A stretch of 64,000 nucleotides of DNA, taken from Laburnicola sp. R22_1. Lineage: Eukaryota; Ascomycota; Dothideomycetes; Pleosporales; Didymosphaeriaceae. A program made the position numbers and the translations under genes. The stretch covers positions 2,356,001 through 2,420,000 of the forward strand of contig JACONQ010000015.1 of NCBI GenBank assembly GCA_014281115.1, given 5' to 3'. The notes below the pieces were generated by a model. That model did not search any database. It saw nothing but the letters and a program-made list of their open reading frames with translations, and was not told the DNA's origin. Of the stretch, positions 47,189-57,450 are shown piece by piece (the stretch's first letter is position 1; every line of letters begins with the position of its first letter).

Positions 47189-47815
47189 ATGGCGAAAGAC
47201 AGGCGCGACGGTCGCCGCGACAGAGGCAGCCAAAGCGACACCCGGGACCGTGGAGACCGCGACGGCGCAAACACGCCAGATGGCCGCCGCGACCGTTCGC
47301 GAAGCCCACAACGAGAGCGCGGAGGAAAGCGCGACCGGTATCGCTCACGCTCGCCCATTGGCCGCGGCGATAGAGATAGAGACAACGGCCGAGACCGAGA
47401 CCGGAAGGACAGGGGCGACAGGCAGGGCGGACGCGGCGACCGACGGCACGACTCCAACCGCGAACCCCCCAAAGGACCCCGCGGTGCCCCTTCAGGTCCT
47501 AGGAAAGACGTCAGGCCCGGCGGTCCCTTCAAGCCACCCACCGGCCCGCGCGCCGCCGCCGCCAGCCCGCAAGAGGACCCGGATGTGAAGATGGAGGAGC
47601 AGCCGCGTCGCGAGAAGCCAGACGGCATGGACGACGAAACGTGGGAGATGGCGCAGGTCATGGGCTTCGCGCGCTTCAAAAGCACAAAGAACACCAAGGT
47701 GCCCGGGAACGACAAGAACTTCGGCGTTAGAAAGGAAAAGAAGATGGAGGCGAGACAGTACATGAACCGCCAAGGTGGATTCAACAGGCCACTTTCGCCG
47801 TCGAGGGCCACTTGA
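47189..47815 (+). CDS. U4/U6.U5 tri-snRNP-associated 27-kDa protein homologue (SNRNP27-like)
   Basis: Single exon, 208 residues from ATG 47189 (MAKDRRDGRRDR). The upstream extension would start with GTG and is rejected. The N-terminal ~120 residues are an Arg/Asp/Ser-rich RS-like region. A Pro/Gly linker follows. The last ~65 residues carry the family signature: MGFARFKSTKNTKVPGN and RQYMNRQGGFNRPL, matching the conserved C-terminal domain of human SNRNP27. It is expected to act in the nucleus in the spliceosomal tri-snRNP, where the family helps with 5' splice-site handling. The final motif is slightly extended (SPSRAT). Confidence 0.93.
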   Translation: MAKDRRDGRRDRGSQSDTRDRGDRDGANTPDGRRDRSRSPQRERGGKRDRYRSRSPIGRGDRDRDNGRDRDRKDRGDRQGGRGDRRHDSNREPPKGPRGAPSGPRKDVRPGGPFKPPTGPRAAAASPQEDPDVKMEEQPRREKPDGMDDETWEMAQVMGFARFKSTKNTKVPGNDKNFGVRKEKKMEARQYMNRQGGFNRPLSPSRAT

Positions 47816-48336
47816 AGATAGCCTTCCCATTTTTCGCAACTGCTTCCTTTCGGCCATGGGTTCCAAACTTGTGCTGCATCATAGCTAGCGCTTGCACAGG
47901 AGGCCACACGCAGGGGCATACATTTCAAGATACCCGCCCCAATGCGTGTGTACGCTCGTAGTGGCCAGATCACGGTACGACTCTCCTGCACGTTCAAATT
48001 TCTCAAAGACTCAAATTCTCTCGATGCAGTTGAGCCTCGCGTCAGACTGTCGACGTTGGTGGAGCTGGATGGTGAACTGGCATTTGGTTAGACACAGGCA
48101 TTGCCTTATTAGGGTCTGTTTTCCGGGGTCATGGCCTTGTCTCTGCCATTCAAGCAGGCTACTCCACAGAATGAATTGTTAATAATCATTTTGATAGCAA
48201 TGGTCTCTCCATGGTGATGCCCACATGCACTGCCTAACGCGTTCTGGTAACCTCCGAGCGGCAGCCGAAGCACTAGGTGTCCAAAACCCCCACTGTACCT
48301 CGCCAACACCACTCCCACGCGCCGCGACATATTGAC
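47816..48336. other. Intergenic region
   Basis: 3' flank of the SNRNP27-like gene and promoter of the glucosidase gene. No other gene is supported. Confidence 0.45.
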
Positions 48337-50935
48337 ATGGCGCGCCAATCTCGATGGGCCACCGCCCTTTTGCGGCCGCTGCTATTTCTGCTTCTGGCCC
48401 AATTGTCCCTCGTTAGTGCGCAGGTCGCCGACATCGAAAAGGCAAGCAACGACAGCTTGCTATGGGGCCCGTACCGGCCGAACCTGTACTTTGGCGTCAG
48501 GCCTAGGATACCGAAGAGCTTGATGGGCGGCCTGCTGTGGTCACGAGTCGAGGACCACACTGTGCAGCATAGTAAGTGTTTTCTGTTTTGCTTAAACGTT
48601 GCGAGACGGATAATGCATACCGTGTCGTTTCCAGTCATTGCAAGCCACCCCAGCACCAGTCGCTAACAAAGGCAGCTTTCCGTCACACCTGTGAGCAGCA
48701 TGAGCTTGACGGCTATGGCTGGGACGAATACGACGTGCGCACTGGTGGTCGCCAGACCATCCACGACCCCGCGAACCACATTGATATCACGACCGAATTC
48801 ATCAAGTTCCCCGGCGGTCAGCATGGCGGCAGCTGGGGTGCGAGGGTCAAGGGCACCCCGCGCGAGGACGCCTCGCCGGGCGTGAAGACGACGGTCGTCT
48901 GGTACAACACACTAGAAGGCTCAGGATTCCTCGAGGCCATAGGAGACGATGAAGAGACGGGCGCCGATGGCGATGTACTGCTCAAAGGACAGACACCCGA
49001 GCTGGGAGATTTCGAGGTCAAGATTACCCAGGGCAAGGGCGACCATCCACAAACAGGTCATCCAAGCTACCATGAGAAGCCGTTGGACCGGACGTTCGTG
49101 GCGAGCGCGCAAATCCCAGACGAGGCGCTGTGGCAGTCTAAACAGGTGCTTTTCGCGCACTTGAAGAGTGAGATAGATGTGCTGGCTCCAAAATATGGGG
49201 AAGAAAACCCCCCTCCGCCGGCTCAAGTGTATACCATCAGACACCAGCCAGGACGTGGAAACATTCACCTGATCCAGAAAGTCTTCGAGGGTCCCTTCGA
49301 GTTCGACATCCTGTTCTCGTCTGCCTCTGCCCCTCATCCTGTTACCTCGGACGACCTCACAGTGCAGATCAAGTCTGTGACTTCTGGCTTCGCCACTCGC
49401 TTCACCGAAATCTTCAAGCCACAGACACCCTTCCTCAAGGGACGCTACGAGGAGTTTTCCAAGTCGTTGTTCTCCAATTTGATTGGTGGCATTGGCTACT
49501 TCTACGGCGACTCTCGCGTTGACCGCTCGGACGATCCCGCTTACGAGGAAGATAATGAAGGCTTTTGGGAAGATGCAGCCGAAGCGCGTAGTCGCAATGC
49601 GGCACAATCCGAGGGCCCGTCTGAGTTGTATACGAGCATTCCGTCCCGGCCTTTCTTTCCACGTGGGTTTCTGTGGGATGAGGGTTTCCACCTTCTGCCA
49701 GTGATTGACTGGGATGTGGACCTAACGCTCGATATTATCAAAACTTGGTTCAACTTGATGGATGAGGATGGATGGATTGCACGTGAGCAGATTCTGGGTG
49801 CGGAAGCACGTAGCAAGGTCCCGGCAGAGTTTCAAGTGCAATATCCGCACTACGCGAACCCACCGACACTCTTCATGGTCATCACGGCCTTCCTCGATAA
49901 GCTGGACGCGGTGAAGGCCGACACAAGCAATCAGAAGGTACTCGCTGAAAAGTCCTACTTCATGCAGCTTGCGAACCGCGAAGCAGCACTGCAGTATCTG
50001 CGCACCCTGTACCCGTTACTCAAACGCCACTACTTTTGGTTTCGCAAGACGCAAGCCGGCGACATCAAGAGCTACGAGCGCGAAGCTTTTTCTACCAAGG
50101 AAGGCTACCGCTGGCGTGGCCGCACTCCCCAGCATATCCTCACTTCTGGCCTGGACGACTATCCCCGCGCCCAACCACCGCATCCGGGCGAGCTCCACCT
50201 CGACCTCATCAGCTGGATCGGCATGATGACGAAATCCATCCGCCGCATTGCCGTCTATCTCGACGAGACCGACGATGCCGCTCAGTTCGCAAAGTTCGAA
50301 GAAGCCATCACGAGGAACCTTGATGACCTGCACTGGTCTGCGAAAGACAAGGCGTACTGTGACGCTACCATCGACGACTACGAGGAGAACAAGTTGGTCT
50401 GCCATAAGGGATACATTTCGCTGTTCCCGTTCCTGACCGGGCTAGTAGATAAAGACAGCCCGAAGCTGGGTGCCATCTTGGACCTCATCGGCGACGAGGA
50501 AGAGCTCTGGAGCGAGCACGGACTGCGAAGCTTGAGCAAGAGCAGCGAGTTTTACCATACCGAGGAGGACTACTGGCGCGGCCCGATTTGGATCAACATG
50601 AACTACCTCGCCGTCCAGCAGCTGTTGGTAAGCTACCCATGTCCCGTCCCGTGTTCAAACGGCAAAACGACAGACCGCTAACATAGGACCAGCATATTGC
50701 GCAGCAGAAAGGCGCGCAGCAGAATAAGGCGAAGCGGCTCTATACGGACCTGCGCAAGAATTTGGTTAGGACTGTGTATGAGAGCTGGAAGGAGACGGGG
50801 TTTGCTTGGGAGCAGTATAATCCTGAGACGGGGAAGGGGCAGCGTACGCAGCATTTTACGGGGTGGACCAGTTTGGTGGTTAAGATTATGAGGATGCCTG
50901 ATTTGGAGGGGGGAAGGGTGAGGGATGAGTTGTAG
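48337..50935 (+). CDS. Mannosyl-oligosaccharide glucosidase (ER glucosidase I, GH63)
   Basis: Exons 48337-48571, 48676-50627 and 50687-50935 give 811 residues. Introns are 104 nt (GTAAGT donor, CGCTAAC branch) and 59 nt (GTAAGC donor, GCTAACATAG). It removes the outermost alpha-1,2 glucose from Glc3Man9GlcNAc2 in the ER lumen, the first step of N-glycan trimming. A signal peptide or anchor (LLRPLLFLLLAQLSLVSA) precedes the cleavage-like Ala-Gln. Family blocks seen: LLWGPYRPNLYFGVRPRIP, FFPRGFLWDEGFHLLP, LVCHKGYISLFPFL and DYWRGPIWINMNYL, in the usual GH63 order, with the length of yeast Cwh41. No lesion is seen. This is an essential-type housekeeping gene, so the island is ordinary genome rather than accessory. 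Confidence 0.96.
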
Positions 50936-51541
50936 GGCGTGTGCGTACGATATGTATGTATGGTGCTGGGATTAGCGACTGCACGTGTCTGGTATAGCTA
51001 TGCGGCTTACAATGGAAGACTAGCGTGGTGACTGGTGGGGTTGTACATAGCTAGATGATGCGCATAGCTTCTAAATTGGTGTCGGTGTCGATGCCGATGC
51101 TAGTACTTGGTAGCGTTCCAGCGCACATGGTATTCGATTCAGGAACAGCAGTCAACAAACTCTACCTACGGTCTCTCTACCTTACCTACTAGTCTTGAAT
51201 GAATGAATCAGCACTACCTACCATAACTAACCAACCAACCGATCCACGGCCCTCGCGATCTCGCCTTCGGTTTGTAGTACCGTTGTGACGATTGTGGTTT
51301 TTGTTGTGGCGTCGTTGTACAACGGCGGCTACCTAATCCTAGATGCTTATCGCCCTAGAATGAATGATTGAATGACCGTCATCGTCGGAGCTTCTAACCT
51401 AGTTCGACTCCTCACAATACACAGAAAGGGTGGTAAGGTAACACAGGAGGTACTATTTAAACCCCAGTACCTAGCACCCACACAGTGGAGGGAGCCCTAA
51501 TCTCGCGCGGCCCGGGCATCGCGTAGTCCCGTGATGTGATG

Positions 51542-51560
51542 CCGCGGGCGGCGCCCGCGG
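51542..51560. other. GC-rich perfect hairpin
   Basis: CCGCGGGC and its inverse GCCCGCGG are separated by three bases. An 8-bp perfect stem of pure G/C could form a cruciform or a transcript hairpin. Confidence 0.6.
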
Positions 51561-51944
51561 ACGACTTGTTACTAGCGGGCGTGGGGCTGCTGAGTAGCTA
51601 TTTGTTGGGGTGGGTGCTGCTGCTTTATACTATTGTTAAAAAAACTATCTCGTTCCTATAATTCTTCTTAAATTAAATTTAATCGCGCTATTTAAAAGTC
51701 GTAAGGGGCTCTAATGTTAGTACTAGTAGTAGAAACCACACTCACTCATAACGAAAATCTAATAGTGGGATTTTTTTTTGCTAGGAGTTACTACCTACTT
51801 TTTGTAAAATGTATAGTATGGTACTATATTTATATCTTTTTACTTATTATGCTTTTGCTTTTGCTTTTTGGTGTGGTGTGGTAGGTATTAAGTCGTTAGT
51901 TAAGATATTCCTATACGTAGGATGAATTTATAATTCTATAGTTA

Positions 51945-52064
51945 TATCTACCCTTTTTATCAACACCTTGAAACGCTTTTCTGTGTCTACAGCAGCAGGC
52001 GGGATAACTGCTATTATTGTTATCTTTTTATTAGAAACCTCTTAGTCGCAAAAAAAAAAAAAAA
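51945..52064 (+). repeat. A-tailed retroposon 3' end (little-mutated copy)
   Basis: Runs from CTACCCTTTTTATCAACACC to GAAACCTCTTAGTCGC followed by 15 A. The copies at 7823-7935 and 9893-9966 are the same sequence with T/A replacing many C/G, so this one escaped most RIP. A poly-A end implies copying from RNA (LINE or SINE). Confidence 0.65.
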
Positions 52065-52244
52065 CTTAGTTATATCTAGAGATAAAAAGACGGGATTAGA
52101 CGTAGTGCGTAACATAGATTGGAAATAGCATGTATAATAGAATAGTGCTATTTATGATAGAAGCTATCCACTGCTTGTGTAATGCGTAGTGAGCGGCGAG
52201 ATAACAAAACTCCACCCCAACAGAGATCTATAAGGCCAAAGTAA

Positions 52245-52426
52245 TTGACTGCCGTCGACAATGCTGCCGTGCAAAACCTCCACAACAAAATTATTATTAT
52301 TTTATATATATTTTATTACTAATACTATATACTAGGTACTAAATTTTAGTATTTCCTATTTTACTCCTCTCTGTGTATAGTGCGAATTCGACCTTAGTTA
52401 GAATCTTAACACGACGAAGATCTTCA
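52245..52426 (+). mobile_element. R2 repeat copy with 15-bp flanking duplication
   Basis: 182 bp bordered by the perfect direct repeat ATAAGGCCAAAGTAA (52230-52244 and 52427-52441), the size of a retroposon target duplication. Aligned to 42738-43140, most differences are C/G here against T/A there, so this is the near-ancestral sequence. Confidence 0.65.
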
Positions 52427-52622
52427 ATAAGGCCAAAGTAAGGAATGAGAAGAAATAACACGCTGAACGCTGACACATCGGCGCAGTGCCGTCGGACTCG
52501 GTAGACACCGCACATGGAAATTCCGCACGCACAGACGGGCTCTGGGGCCGGCTTTGGGTTCTCAGAAGACAAGTCATAGGTAAGAACCCTCTCCACGGAT
52601 CGAAGTCTCATCTAACGACGAC

Positions 52623-54411
52623 CTACAAACCTTCAATGAGGCACCGTTTCCCCTTTGGAAACATGAGAAAGTAAACCACCTGCGCCATATCTTCGTCATT
52701 GAAACCCTCGCGAGTCGATACTTTAGCGTTTGGGAACGTGCGGAAGAACCTGGCGGTTGCTAGACGGAGCTCCATCTCCGCAAGATGTAGCCCGAGACAG
52801 TCTGTAGCATGTTAGTCGGAGTCGAGCCTCGCTCTGCTTTCGTAGACGTACTGCGAGAACCAGCGCCAAACGGGATAAAGGAATCTTTCATCTCCTTGGT
52901 TGCGTTTTCCCATCTGGATGGATCGAATCTGTGCTCAACCGTCAGTCTCAGAGCTGCGAGAAAAGCTTAACCATCATACTGTTCGGGATTGCGGAAGATG
53001 GCGTTGTTGCGGTGCATGCTCCACGCTTGCGTTGCTACTGTCAGACCGCCAGGCAGCCAGTATCCATCGACTAAGCATCCGCCATCGGGAACTACTCGTG
53101 AAAGTGGACCAGGCGCCGCTGCACACAGTCGTAGAGTCTCTTGAATGACCTGGCCCAGGTAGGGCAACTGCTCCGCATCGTGGTCGGAGTGGTCCTCTGG
53201 AAGTGTTGCGACTTCGTCAACAAGCCGCTTCTTGATGGCAGCGTCCTTGCAGACCATCCATACGAGGTACGTAAGTGTATGGGCCGTCGTGTCGCTCCCT
53301 GCTACTATGTACACTCGCGCGTTTGCTTCAATCTCACCGGGCAACATACCTTCCTCTCCCGCCTTGTACAGCTTGTGGAAGAGGGTTGGCTTGGCATTCT
53401 CAGGATCCGCATTCACAATGTTCTCATGGCGTTGGATTGACTGTTGGGCATACAGCGTGACCCTTTCTGTCGCATCAGAGGCTGCTCTGAAGACAGGAAT
53501 ACTGAAAGGTAGTCGAGTCGCCAAATGTATGAGGAATGGAAACGAGAGTCGTAAGCCGCTCAGCGCGGCCAGCTTTCCAAGGTCTTCGACGTATTCGGTT
53601 TTCTAAGAGCGCAGTCAGCGCTGTCGCGTTACTCGTTGCGCAACATAAGAAACACAACCAGCCAGCCGCATATAGCTGGGGCTCCATGGATCAAACTCAC
53701 CTTTCCAATCTCCAGCATGCGAAAGCTGTCCCCGAAACTCAGCTCCCCGATGACATCGGTCGTCAAGCACGTCCACCAGTGCAGGACATCTATGCAACCC
53801 CTGCTCTTCATTTCTTCGCCCATTCTCTGTATCGCAAGCTCTACCCTGCTCTTTACAATTGGTTCGACGCTCTTGAGACTCGACTTGGACATGGGCCCGG
53901 ATAATAGACGCCGATACCGAGTATGTAGACCGAGATCATCCGTACTGAAGATATTCGCCGTGCCCTGACTCTCGCCTATAGCCTTGTAGAAGTCGGACTT
54001 TAGGAACGGCTTGCGGTAGCTGTGGATCTGCTTTGCGCCCGCGACAGAGCAGACGTCTACCTCACGAGGAGCGAGACGGACGACCGGGCCTGTTGAAAGT
54101 CAATAAACAATGGAAACGACGCAAGGCTTTGGTCATGCTTACCGTATTGTTGGTGTAGACGGTCGACGTATACGGCCCGCTCCCCGCGGATCCAGAAGTA
54201 GGAGAGGACCATGGACGTCCATTTCGTTAACCAGGGCCCGGGGACAGAGGCGACGGGGCTGCGCGCTCGTTGTACCAAAGTCTTCAACCCTCGTCAGCTA
54301 CTGTGATGTCGCTACGAACAGCATACTTACTATAAGGGTCTTCAGAAGACCGGCAGCCAGGAGCACATAGAGTCCGAGAAGTGGTTTTGATTCCATCATG
54401 GGGGATTCCAT
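52623..54411 (-). CDS. Cytochrome P450 monooxygenase
   Basis: Six exons (54411-54331, 54281-54143, 54089-53701, 53602-52980, 52928-52852, 52801-52623) give 495 residues in frame. The fourth intron (52979-52929) uses donor GTATGA, and this choice keeps the frame. It starts with a membrane anchor (LLGLYVLLAAGLLKTLI). Motifs: I-helix AGSDTT at 304-309, K-helix ETLR at 358-361, FDPSRW as the PERF-type region, and the haem loop FGAGSRNCLG with Cys438 as axial ligand. It is bound to the ER and uses electrons from P450 reductase. The overall pattern resembles fungal secondary-metabolism P450s, but the substrate is unknown and no backbone synthase lies in the window. A Tc1-like element lies 108 bp upstream of the ATG, in its promoter. 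Confidence 0.93.
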
Positions 54412-54519
54412 GACGGGTAGCGATGCGGGATAGTTGGGTCAGTCCATGGGATAGGATAGGTCCTGAGAACCCTAGTCTTCAGCATACCTATGAAGTTTTA
54501 TACCTGTCTGCGCATGCTA

Positions 54520-55841
54520 CTGTGGTATCCGGCCGAAGTAGTGTAGGTGGGTCGCGCACAGCAGGGGTGCGCATCCTATGTAATTAAATGCAACCTTTCT
54601 GTTTCTGTCTAATATTACATACAAATTTCAGTACTTTGTATAACCGCCTTCGGCATCAATCACAGCCCGGCATCGAGCTGGCATGCTATCAATGAGCTCC
54701 CTTAACTGTTCTACAGTGATCGACTCCCAGGCTTCCTGTACTATCCTACGCAGTTGATCATATGTTGGCTGCCTCCCACCTTCTTGATCAGGGTAATTCA
54801 CCTCTATATAGTCCTTCATCTTGTTCCACACAGCTTCAATAGGGTTAAGATCTGGGGAGAATGCTAGCCAGAAGATAGGATAAATCCCTCTTTGAGAAAG
54901 CTCCTCTATTGTGTACGCAGCTGAGTGCCCTGGTGCCCCATCTTGCATGAAGCTTAGGTGAGGATTTAGACGTAACCAGCCATCAATAAGTGGTACAATC
55001 CGCTCACAGTAGCTCTCCTTATTAATTAACTTCCACTCCTTCTCCCAGAACAGATGAGGACCTTTAGACATGCCAGAGAAGCAGCCCCAGAACATCCACC
55101 CACGCTTTCTGCGGATCTTCTCTACTAGGCAGGTATCCTCTAGCTCCTCTCCTAGTCGCCTTGTTACCCATACTTTTCTGTGACGTCCACCCGTGATCCA
55201 TATTTCATCGCTCCATAGGATCCTCCACCATTGCCAGGGTTCCCAGTTGATATGAGCCTCTGCCCACGCAAGGCGTATCTGCCGATTTTGCTCAGTAAGA
55301 GGAGGCTTAGCACGGGCTACACAGCGTCTGTACCCTCTCCTTCGTAGAGCACTCCTAATTGTATATTCGCCAACTCCCCAGTGCTCAAAAGGTCCCTTAG
55401 CAAGCTGGAGATAGCTTAGCTGCCTATTACTACGCGAGGATCGTATATATGCCTTAAGTTGATCAACTTGGGCATCCGTAAGGCGAGGTGGGCGACCGGA
55501 GCGCTTCTTGGGCGTGACGCGATCCTTAGTAACTGCGTAGCCAACTTGTCTCTCTGTACATTGAAGCTGGTTGGCGATAAAGTTGTAGGTATGGCCTGCT
55601 CGACGTAGGGCGCGTGCCTCTACAGCCTCATCGCGGGTAAGGTATTGATGGCGAGGTGTAGAAGGTGGTTCGGACATTATGCGGGTGACGTGGGGATGAA
55701 GAAGCGCGACAAGAAACACGTATCTCTATACAAATTGGGTGACGCTAAATGTGGATTTGTCAGAAAGTCGTATTTAATTACATAGGATGCGCACCCCTGC
55801 TGTGCGCGACCCACCTACACTACTTCGGCCGGATACCACAG
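54520..55841 (-). mobile_element. Intact Tc1/mariner-like transposon, 1322 bp, 70-bp perfect TIRs
   Basis: Both ends start CTGTGGTATCCGGCCGAAGT and are identical for 70 bp. TA flanks both (54518-54519, 55842-55843). It contains one uninterrupted transposase gene and shows no RIP. Compared with the other DNA transposons in the window it appears young and possibly active. Confidence 0.95.
54628..55677 (-). CDS. Tc1-like transposase, intact
   Basis: ATG at 55677 (MSEPPSTPRHQYLTRDEAVE) gives 349 residues. The frame extends to 55719 only through a GTG. The N-terminus holds paired helix-turn-helix DNA-binding domains (ALRRAGHTYNFIANQLQCTE; then KRSGRPPRLTDAQVDQLKAY with a GRPR-like hook). The catalytic core shows the DDE triad: WSDEIWI (first Asp), MQDGAPGHSA (second Asp) and SPDLNPIEAVWNKMK (Glu). 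It catalyses cut-and-paste transposition into TA. No stop or frameshift is present. Codon use is host-like rather than AT-biased. Confidence 0.96.
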   Translation of the reverse strand: MSEPPSTPRHQYLTRDEAVEARALRRAGHTYNFIANQLQCTERQVGYAVTKDRVTPKKRSGRPPRLTDAQVDQLKAYIRSSRSNRQLSYLQLAKGPFEHWGVGEYTIRSALRRRGYRRCVARAKPPLTEQNRQIRLAWAEAHINWEPWQWWRILWSDEIWITGGRHRKVWVTRRLGEELEDTCLVEKIRRKRGWMFWGCFSGMSKGPHLFWEKEWKLINKESYCERIVPLIDGWLRLNPHLSFMQDGAPGHSAAYTIEELSQRGIYPIFWLAFSPDLNPIEAVWNKMKDYIEVNYPDQEGGRQPTYDQLRRIVQEAWESITVEQLRELIDSMPARCRAVIDAEGGYTKY

Positions 55842-55843
55842 TA

Positions 55844-56100
55844 CATTATCCGTGACTTTCCGTGATTTGTGTCCATGCGGTATTACCCCCACAACCCGGC
55901 CCAGTCGCTGTCGGGGGCGCGCCATCTCCGGCGTGATGGGCAAAAGCAGCCTGCCAACCAAAAGACTGGCTTTGGGTTGCATTTTGGTAGACTGAGACGT
56001 CGGAGCGTGTTGTCGGCCGAGCTCCGCGACGTCTTAGGACAGGACCATTCCACAGGACTATCGCTAAGGCAGCTAATAAAAAACTTTACTTCCTTAAGGG
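55844..56100. other. Host flank at right edge of the gene island
   Basis: GC-balanced, part of the P450 upstream region before the transposon inserted. A 79-codon frame (55869-56108) has no recognisable content. Composition turns AT-rich at about 56080. Confidence 0.4.
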
Positions 56101-56569
56101 TAGTCTAGACTATATACAATAGTGTTTTTTTGATAAATATATATTTTATAGAGATTACTTCTTTTTTTTATAATTACCTTTTTACACTCTTTTTAATTAT
56201 ATTAGAAATTTTTTTTCTAAAGAGTCTACTTAACTATATATAGATGTGTGCCCGGATAGATAGCAGGACGTGGATAGATAGTGGGGATTTTGTTAAGGAC
56301 GACCTTAATGCGGCGATAGAGCAATAGTGTATCTAGTACGTGTTACTCTTATCCCACTTATAAGTATAGTAGTAGTACATACCTATTAATATATCAACTT
56401 ATATTATTTATAATAATTAGAATAGTAGAGGAGATAGCTTATAGCGTAGCTACACTTAAGTTTTATCTTCTAAAGTTCTAAGTAGCCTCTTTGTGAAAAT
56501 TTTGCTTATAGAAGTCTCGCGCTAAGATCGCTAAGCTCGCTTAGCAGTTTGAACGCGCTTTTTTTATGC

Positions 56570-56690
56570 CTAATTACATTTTTACGCTCTTTTTAATCAC
56601 TAAGTATGGGGCTTTGCTTTTGTTATTATATTATTTAAGATAAAAGCCTTTATTATCCTACCCCTAGGTAGAATTAACACTACACATATA
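56570..56690 (+). repeat. R1 dispersed repeat
   Basis: TTTTTACGCTC, ACTAAGTATGGGGCTTTGC, TTATTTAAGATAAAAGCC and CCCCTAGGTAG blocks in order. Confidence 0.75.
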
Positions 56691-56743
56691 GATGTGTATA
56701 TATATACATATTTTTATATAAGTAATTTACTAGTCTAAAAATA

Positions 56744-56837
56744 TTTACTAAGTAGAAAGCTCTGCTTTTTATATTATGTTATTTAAGATAAAAGCCTTTA
56801 TTGTTCTACTTCTAGGTAGTTAATTTAACAACATATA
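56744..56837 (+). repeat. R1 dispersed repeat
   Basis: Starts at ACTAAGTAGAAAGCTCTGC and runs to TAGTTAATTTAACAACATAT. The left block is missing. Confidence 0.75.
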
Positions 56838-56887
56838 TAAAAATATTTAAAAATATTAAAATATATATAGACTTATATAAATATATA

Positions 56888-57016
56888 CTTTTTATAATTA
56901 CCTTTTTACGCTCTTTTTAATTACTAAGTAGAGGGCTCTACTTTTTTATTATATTATTTAAGATAAATGCCTTAGTCGGCTTACCCCTAGATAGATTTAC
57001 TTAACGCTACACATAT
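56888..57016 (+). repeat. R1 dispersed repeat
   Basis: Full order of blocks, with mutations in the right part (CCCCTAGATAG). Confidence 0.75.
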
Positions 57017-57450
57017 TATAGAAGAACCTAGTCCTAATTAGGACTTAGTAAAAAGATAGATTAAGTTGTGTGTGCTAGAAGAAAGAAACTGCCTATTAAA
57101 TTCTTAAGAGCTAATTAGGCACTAGTTTACTATATAACCTATATAGTAGAGTTTATTCTACTATATACCTTCCTACTTATAGAAGCTTGGCCCTATTAAG
57201 CTTTATACTAAACACCCTTCTAGAAAACACTCTAAATGTTTTATAGCGCCTTTTACTAGTAAGTAGAAGTTAGGTCCGCCTTTAATAGTAAGCTTTGCCA
57301 ATTACCTAGCTTTGTGTAATCTTAAATAATAGCCTACAAACGTCCACTTATTTTTATTACTAATCTGCCTATTCTACTTACTCTTTGCACTTTTATAATT
57401 TTTCTATAGTTTAGCTTTTTATTCTCTTAAACTCTAAACTATTCTTAAGC

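Larger units (their letters stand above)
50936..52622. other. Intergenic region with retroposon tail and R2 repeat
   Basis: 1.7 kb between the glucosidase stop and the convergent P450 stop. 50936-51610 is host-like. 51620-52090 is AT-rich and contains the A-tailed retroposon end. 52245-52426 is an R2 copy. No gene is supported. Confidence 0.5.
56101..57450. other. AT-rich block with R1 repeat cluster
   Basis: RIP-like sequence carrying three good R1 copies and a partial one (about 56150-56215). No gene. Confidence 0.6.

Noticed and set aside
52929..52979. Frameshift or TAA stop in the P450 near 52975
   Set aside because: Using the upstream GTATGA donor gives a normal 51-nt intron and an uninterrupted frame (NPEQ joined to FDPSRW).
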